A program made the translations under genes and the position numbers. DNA of 10,345 nucleotides from Cryomorphaceae bacterium (lineage in GTDB: Bacteria > Bacteroidota > Bacteroidia > Flavobacteriales > Schleiferiaceae), in assembly GCA_003445735.1 (NCBI GenBank), contig DMCR01000018.1, positions 1-10,345 of the forward strand, written 5' to 3'. Position 1 is the first letter of the stretch. Each line of letters opens with the position of its first letter. Positions 6,572 through 10,345 of the stretch are shown here, in pieces. The notes beneath the pieces are model-generated. The model did no database searches. It was given only the letters and a program-made list of their open reading frames with translations, and had not been told where the DNA came from.

Positions 6572-8112
6572 GAAAGAGCATATGGATGTTCGCACTGCTG
6601 TTAGTATCAACAGTACACGGACAAGGTATTACTGAACACATTGTGGTCAAGGGCAATACGCTGTATTCTATTTCAAAAACCTACGGTATTACTGTAGAAG
6701 CCTTGCAAGAGGTTAATATGCATAACTCCGGGACACCGTTGTCAATAGGCGATACCCTGCTTATCCCGGCAATCGATAAGCTTGTGCACATTGAAGAAGT
6801 TCAACAGCCTCAAATTGCGGCTCCAGCAATTGAGGATTCGGGCTATGAAATGTATAAAGTTAAAAAAGGCGATTCACCGGCAGATCTTGCAAAGGAGTGG
6901 GGATTCACCAATATGAGAGCATTCTACAGACTCAACCCTGATGCGCGTAAGGATTGGAAGAAAGGGATGATGCTCGTAAAGCCGATACTTCCGGGTACTT
7001 TCGATGAGAGCCCCAAAGATTCGGTCTCCACTATTGATAGTGCAGATACTGCAGTTTCTGCCGAGCTCATAGATGAAGTAAAAATCTTAGGTTTACTGCC
7101 TTTTTTTATCAAAGATTACATCAACCAAACCCCATTGGCCAAACGCAGTCCTCTAGCACTCAGTTTCCGTCAGGGAATGGAATTAGCCATTGAAGAACTA
7201 AATGATTCTACTCGCTCAATAAGTGTGACTTTTGCAGACACCTATAATCAAACGGATACTTTACGCTTGGCCATTGAGCGTAATCCGTTGGATTCATTTA
7301 ATCTCATTGTAGGTCCATTGTATTCCAAACGTGTTTTGGAAATGAGTAGGTATACGCAGGCCAATAAGGTGGTGAGCCCTTTGAGTAAAAATAGTGTTAT
7401 TAATGCCTTGCCTTTACAGAATTCCGCAGTGGCCGAAGAATACCAGTGGCAAGCCATTATTGATCTGATACAAGAGGGTCGTGAAAAAGAAAAACTGTTG
7501 CTTCCTGTCGCAAATGGACTGCAACCGCATCAAACTCTCATCGTTGCCCAAAGCAATGCGAAAACGGATACTGCGATGAACAGGATGTTCTCCTTAATCG
7601 ATAACACTCAGCTGATTAAGGCTACCGAGGGATGGAAGGAAAACGAACGATTGGCATTTTTAGATTCTTTGGTGCATTATGATCTATTGATATATGATAA
7701 CGATCCTGCCTTTGTACTGGATGTATTGCGTAACCTTCGTGCCGGAACTGCCTCATATACTTGGTATACCGTCGAACAGCAGATAGTTGATAACGGCATC
7801 ACGCAGGATAATTTCACTCGAGAAAAAGAGGTGATTTGTGCCTTTTCCTCCTATATCGACTATCGTAGCTCAGCCGCCATGACTATGGTGCAATCCTTCC
7901 GCAATAAGTTTGGTGCTCAACCTAATGATTATGCCATCAAAGGATATGATGTTACTCAATTCTATGTGCGCAAACTTACGGAGGGTACAGGAGAGTATCG
8001 CGGTATATCACTAGGATTTAAGCCGAATGAACAAGGCAAGAACACGTATACGGAGCTTCGTGTTTTCCAAGATTTGGAATGGAGAAAAATCAATCCTAGG
8101 ATTGAACAATAA
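6562..8112 (+). CDS. Secreted protein with two LysM domains and a periplasmic-binding-protein (type 1) fold domain
   Basis: This 516-residue protein has an N-terminal signal peptide (MGIRKSIWMFALLLVSTVHG) without a lipobox cysteine, so it is probably released into the periplasm. Two LysM domains follow: residues 26-70 (HIVVKGNTLYSISKTYGITV) and about 97-142 (MYKVKKGDSPADLAKEWGF), the second more diverged. LysM domains bind peptidoglycan glycan chains. After a Ser/Asp/Thr-rich linker (150-170), residues 173 to about 505 read like a branched-chain-amino-acid-type receptor domain, with SFRQGMELAIEELN and FNLIVGPLYS typical of its first lobe. No ABC permease or ATPase genes lie nearby, so transport is doubtful. 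A cell-wall sensor or a regulator of peptidoglycan synthases, by analogy with LpoA's PBP1-like fold, is an inference. The ATG overlaps the guaA end by 10 bp, suggesting translational coupling. I recall this gene order after guaA from other Flavobacteriales. Confidence 0.88.
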   Translation: MGIRKSIWMFALLLVSTVHGQGITEHIVVKGNTLYSISKTYGITVEALQEVNMHNSGTPLSIGDTLLIPAIDKLVHIEEVQQPQIAAPAIEDSGYEMYKVKKGDSPADLAKEWGFTNMRAFYRLNPDARKDWKKGMMLVKPILPGTFDESPKDSVSTIDSADTAVSAELIDEVKILGLLPFFIKDYINQTPLAKRSPLALSFRQGMELAIEELNDSTRSISVTFADTYNQTDTLRLAIERNPLDSFNLIVGPLYSKRVLEMSRYTQANKVVSPLSKNSVINALPLQNSAVAEEYQWQAIIDLIQEGREKEKLLLPVANGLQPHQTLIVAQSNAKTDTAMNRMFSLIDNTQLIKATEGWKENERLAFLDSLVHYDLLIYDNDPAFVLDVLRNLRAGTASYTWYTVEQQIVDNGITQDNFTREKEVICAFSSYIDYRSSAAMTMVQSFRNKFGAQPNDYAIKGYDVTQFYVRKLTEGTGEYRGISLGFKPNEQGKNTYTELRVFQDLEWRKINPRIEQ

Positions 8113-8151
8113 GGTTAAGCTTAGGGTTTAGAGAACAATTAAATCCGCGAT

Positions 8152-8631
8152 ATGCCCCTACATAAAGCAGTTGAAATAGGTGATCGTATTCCGGACTTCG
8201 AATTATTTGACCAGCACGGTCAATGGATCAGAAGAGTAGATTTTCATGGAAAACCTCTGGTGATATTCTTTTATCCAAAAGACCACACTCCAGGTTGTAC
8301 CGCTGAAGCTTGTTCTTTTAGAGATTATGAAAGTGAGTTTCAAGCGGCAGGGGCGCAGGTCATTGGTATCAATGATGCAGAGGTAAGCATGCACAAAAGC
8401 TTCGCCGATAAGTATGACTTAAAATATCCGTTACTCAGTGATCCTGGCCAATTGGTAAGAAAATCTTTCGGGGCATCTGGATTACTTTTTAATACGGTAG
8501 CAAATAGAATTACCTATGTCACTGATGATTCCCATAAAGTGGCGTATATTTTCAAAAGTTTATTTCGAGCCAACGATCACGTATATGAGAGCTTGGATTT
8601 TATAAAAGAATTGGTTCATGACACCCATTGA
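8152..8631 (+). CDS. bcp: Thioredoxin-dependent thiol peroxidase (Bcp/PrxQ-type peroxiredoxin)
   Basis: This 159-residue cytoplasmic peroxiredoxin reduces hydrogen peroxide and organic hydroperoxides. The motif FYPKDHTPGCTAEACSFRD (40-58) holds the peroxidatic C49 and, five residues later, the resolving C54, which is the atypical two-cysteine PrxQ arrangement. The N-terminus (IGDRIPDFELFDQHG) and the stretch KYPLLSDPGQLVRKSFG are also characteristic. The start at 8152 gives the usual N-terminal length. It lies 39 bp after the LysM/PBP1 gene with no terminator in the gap, and its last 14 bp overlap the crtZ start, which suggests coupled translation with carotenoid genes. In this organism the reductant could be thioredoxin or, given bshC, a bacilliredoxin; the sequence does not say which. 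Confidence 0.95.
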   Translation: MPLHKAVEIGDRIPDFELFDQHGQWIRRVDFHGKPLVIFFYPKDHTPGCTAEACSFRDYESEFQAAGAQVIGINDAEVSMHKSFADKYDLKYPLLSDPGQLVRKSFGASGLLFNTVANRITYVTDDSHKVAYIFKSLFRANDHVYESLDFIKELVHDTH

Positions 8632-9085
8632 GATAAGCATTGTATTGTTGACCTTTATCGCCATGGAAGGTGTGGCTTGGGGAGCCCATAAATTCCTCAT
8701 GCACGGTATTTTATGGTTTCTCCACGATGATCATCACACTAAGACACCTGGTGCCTTGGAAAAGAATGATACGTTCTTTTTGATTTTCGCCATTCCATCC
8801 TGGTTGTGCATTATGCTTGGTTTGTTCAACGGAAATGGAATCAGCGTGGCCGTAGGGGCGGGTATTGCCATGTATGGTTTCGCCTATGCCTTAGTCCATG
8901 AACTATTTATTCACCAAAGACTGCCGGTAATGAAGAAATCTCGTTTTGTTTATTGGGAAGCGGTTCGATTGGCGCACAAGATGCACCACCGCCACCTAGG
9001 AAAAGAAAACGGGGAGAATTTTGGGATGTTATGGGTACATCCAAAATACATCCGGCAGGTACGCCAAATGCGCGCCAATTCTTAG
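8618..9085 (+). CDS. crtZ: Beta-carotene 3-hydroxylase (CrtZ type)
   Basis: This 155-residue membrane protein belongs to the fatty-acid-hydroxylase-like di-iron family and hydroxylates the beta-rings of beta-carotene to give cryptoxanthin and zeaxanthin. All histidine clusters are present: HKFLMH (H24, H29), HDDHH (H36, H39, H40), HELFIH (H94, H99) and HKMHHRH (H120, H123, H124, H126), followed by NGENFGMLWV, typical of CrtZ. Hydrophobic segments at about 5-22, 52-70 and 75-93 would span the inner membrane. The ATG lies inside the end of bcp (14-bp overlap), and the stop is 5 bp before the likely start of the lycopene cyclase. Its substrate would be the product of that cyclase. Phytoene synthase and desaturase genes are not in the window. 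Confidence 0.95.
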   Translation: MTPIEISIVLLTFIAMEGVAWGAHKFLMHGILWFLHDDHHTKTPGALEKNDTFFLIFAIPSWLCIMLGLFNGNGISVAVGAGIAMYGFAYALVHELFIHQRLPVMKKSRFVYWEAVRLAHKMHHRHLGKENGENFGMLWVHPKYIRQVRQMRANS

Positions 9086-9090
9086 AAATC

Positions 9091-9798
9091 GTGTTGGAAA
9101 CCAAATGGCTTTATTTATTGCTCAACCTATTCACGGCGAGCGTGCCGTTAATACGAAGTTTTGAACCCCGAATCGCGTATTACAAAAGCTTTGGGTCCTT
9201 GAGTAAAGCCATGCTCATTTGGAGCGGCTTTTTTCTTATCTGGGATATTTGGTATACCGATCTTGGGGTGTGGGGATTCACTCCAGATTACCTCAGTGGT
9301 GTAGAGCTGTTTGGATTGCCCTTGGGTGAATATCTGTTCTTTATCACTGTGCCTTTCGCTTGCGTGTTCATCTACAAATGCATGGAATTATTCTTCCCGG
9401 ATGGAATCATGAGCGTGGCAGTGGCAAATCGTGTCAGTCAGATACTCATCCCTTTTACACTGGTCGTTGGATTGATGTCATTGGACAAGCTATATACCGC
9501 AGCGACTTTCTTGTTGCTGGGGGTGGCACTCATATATGTGGCTTGGATCGCACGTTGTGCATGGCTTTCGAGGTTTTATGAAAGCTATATTATTGCTCTT
9601 CTTCCCTTTTTTTTAAAAAACGGCATCTTAACAGGTTCCTTCTTGGAAAGCCAAGTAGTTTGGTACAACGATGCGGAAAATCTAGGAATTCGACTTGCCA
9701 CCATTCCCTTTGAGGATATATTCTATGGAATGTTACTGATCTTAGGGATTGTGTACTTCTATGAAAAATTTGAGGCGACCCGCAAGAGCAATCTTTAA
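9091..9798 (+). CDS. Lycopene beta-cyclase, fused CrtYc-CrtYd type membrane protein
   Basis: The protein cyclises the ends of lycopene to beta-ionone rings, giving beta-carotene, the substrate of the adjacent crtZ. It is of the non-flavoprotein heterodimer-type family, with both halves fused in one chain. I place the start at GTG 9091, giving 235 residues; TTG at 9094 is an alternative. The frame is open up to ATG 8953 and ATG 9031, but the extra sequence overlaps crtZ, is proline/arginine-rich and looks like an out-of-frame shadow, while family members begin with the hydrophobic WLYLLLNLFT segment. From the GTG start, the first half has WDIWYTDLGVWGF (51-63) and LPLGEYLFF (76-84); the second has IPFEDIFYG (205-213), the repeated acidic cyclase motif. 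There are about six to seven membrane segments. The function is secure; the exact start is not. Confidence 0.88.
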   Translation: MLETKWLYLLLNLFTASVPLIRSFEPRIAYYKSFGSLSKAMLIWSGFFLIWDIWYTDLGVWGFTPDYLSGVELFGLPLGEYLFFITVPFACVFIYKCMELFFPDGIMSVAVANRVSQILIPFTLVVGLMSLDKLYTAATFLLLGVALIYVAWIARCAWLSRFYESYIIALLPFFLKNGILTGSFLESQVVWYNDAENLGIRLATIPFEDIFYGMLLILGIVYFYEKFEATRKSNL

Positions 9799-9856
9799 GG
9801 TAAGGCTGCCTTTTCAACTAAGGTCATACCTTTAGACCGCAAAAAACCGTAGACCT

Positions 9857-10345
9857 ATGGAAGCGCTATTGACCGCCCCAGGGATTTTATCATTGGCCAC
9901 CTTGACTTTCTTAGAGATTGTCCTAGGTATTGATAACATCATATTTATTTCCCTTGTTTCAAACGACTTAAAGCAAAGCCAAAAGCCGATGGCGCGTCGT
10001 TTGGGGTTGGCTTTGGCATTGGGATTCCGAATTTTAATGTTGCTCGGGATTACTTGGCTAATCGGCTTAACCGCACCGCTCTTTTATCTTGGGGATCATG
10101 CGGTTTCTGGTCGGGATGCCATTTTGTTTGTGGGGGGAGTATTCTTGTTGGCGAAATCCTCTGCTGAGATTTTCAAGAAGACAGAGGGAAGAGGGCATGG
10201 GGAGCATGAACGCCAACCAAAATCTCTTTTAGGCGTCATCATTCAAATAGGATTACTGGACATCGTTTTCAGCTTTGATAGCGTTTTGACAGCCATCGGG
10301 ATGACCGATGATTTGGTGATCATGATTGTAGCAGTGGTTATTTCC
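9857..10345 (+). CDS. TerC-family integral membrane protein (C-terminus beyond window)
   Basis: From ATG 9857 the frame is open for 163 codons to the window edge. Two related membrane motifs identify the family: LEIVLGIDNIIFISL (19-33) and LDIVFSFDSVLTAIGM (134-149), whose acidic residues (E20, D26, D135, D141) are the conserved ones of TerC/Alx proteins. Hydrophobic spans lie at about 8-34, 48-72, 87-100, 124-147 and 153 onward. A charged loop (KKTEGRGHGEHERQ, 107-120) separates the halves. Family members are linked to tellurite resistance and to manganese export (Alx, MeeF, MeeY); a metal-exporter role here is inferred. The start is 58 bp after the lycopene cyclase stop. That gap contains a weak -7-like octamer TACCTTTA (9827-9834) and no clear terminator, so the gene may have its own promoter or receive read-through. 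No yybP-ykoY-like riboswitch fits in so short a leader. Confidence 0.93.
   Translation, partial: MEALLTAPGILSLATLTFLEIVLGIDNIIFISLVSNDLKQSQKPMARRLGLALALGFRILMLLGITWLIGLTAPLFYLGDHAVSGRDAILFVGGVFLLAKSSAEIFKKTEGRGHGEHERQPKSLLGVIIQIGLLDIVFSFDSVLTAIGMTDDLVIMIVAVVIS

Noticed and set aside
8113..8151. Possible promoter or terminator in the gap before bcp
   Set aside because: No TAnnTTTG match with a spaced upstream element and no stem-loop with a T-tract could be found.
8953..9090. N-terminal extension of the lycopene cyclase from ATG 8953 or 9031
   Set aside because: This stretch encodes the conserved C-terminus of crtZ in another frame; the proline/arginine-rich extension is not typical of lycopene cyclases.
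9800..9814. Possible terminator hairpin (AAGG/CCTT) after the lycopene cyclase
   Set aside because: The stem is only 4-5 bp and is followed by a short, interrupted T run; too weak to call.
9827..9855. Weak -7-like octamer TACCTTTA and a direct repeat TAGACC (9833-9838 and 9850-9855) before terC
   Set aside because: The octamer has a mismatch and no -33 partner, and a 6-bp repeat is expected by chance; not enough for a regulatory call.

Overview
The window looks like chromosomal DNA from a Bacteroidota bacterium, most likely a marine or aquatic member of the Flavobacteriales. The clues are a bacillithiol cysteine ligase (BshC) upstream of guaA, a LysM plus periplasmic-binding-protein gene directly after guaA, a fused CrtYc/CrtYd-type lycopene cyclase next to crtZ, start codons without Shine-Dalgarno sequences, and octamers resembling the Bacteroidota -7 element TAnnTTTG. 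This placement is inferred from gene content and signals, not from a search. Coding density is high and there are no rRNA or tRNA genes, insertion sequences, CRISPR arrays or prophage genes.

Left third (minus strand). A bacterial (6-4) photolyase of the iron-sulfur FeS-BCP/PhrB family (2662 to 1145) is followed after 6 bp by a DASH-type cryptochrome/photolyase (1138 to beyond base 1, C-terminus missing). Together they form a light-driven DNA repair pair. Upstream of them is a small unrecognised lipoprotein gene (3484 to 2900). Its 3' region carries a GNRA-looped hairpin and then a clear rho-independent terminator at 2711-2739.

Centre and right (plus strand). bshC (3497-5026) starts only 12 bp from the divergent lipoprotein gene. 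It is followed by guaA (5042-6571), a LysM/PBP1-fold secreted protein (6562-8112), the peroxiredoxin bcp (8152-8631), beta-carotene hydroxylase crtZ (8618-9085) and a lycopene beta-cyclase (about 9091-9798, apparently with a GTG start). Gaps are 39 bp or less, with overlaps of 10 and 14 bp, so this is probably one long operon. A TerC-family membrane protein begins at 9857 and runs off the right edge.

Functional reading. Apart from guaA and the LysM protein, the genes share a theme of light and oxidative stress: two photolyases, bacillithiol synthesis, a thiol peroxidase, and two steps converting lycopene to zeaxanthin-type carotenoids. I see no wholly new system. The items most worth a second look are the photolyase pair, the LysM-PBP1 protein, the tight divergent start pair with possible leaderless promoters, the tandem hairpins and the unknown lipoprotein.
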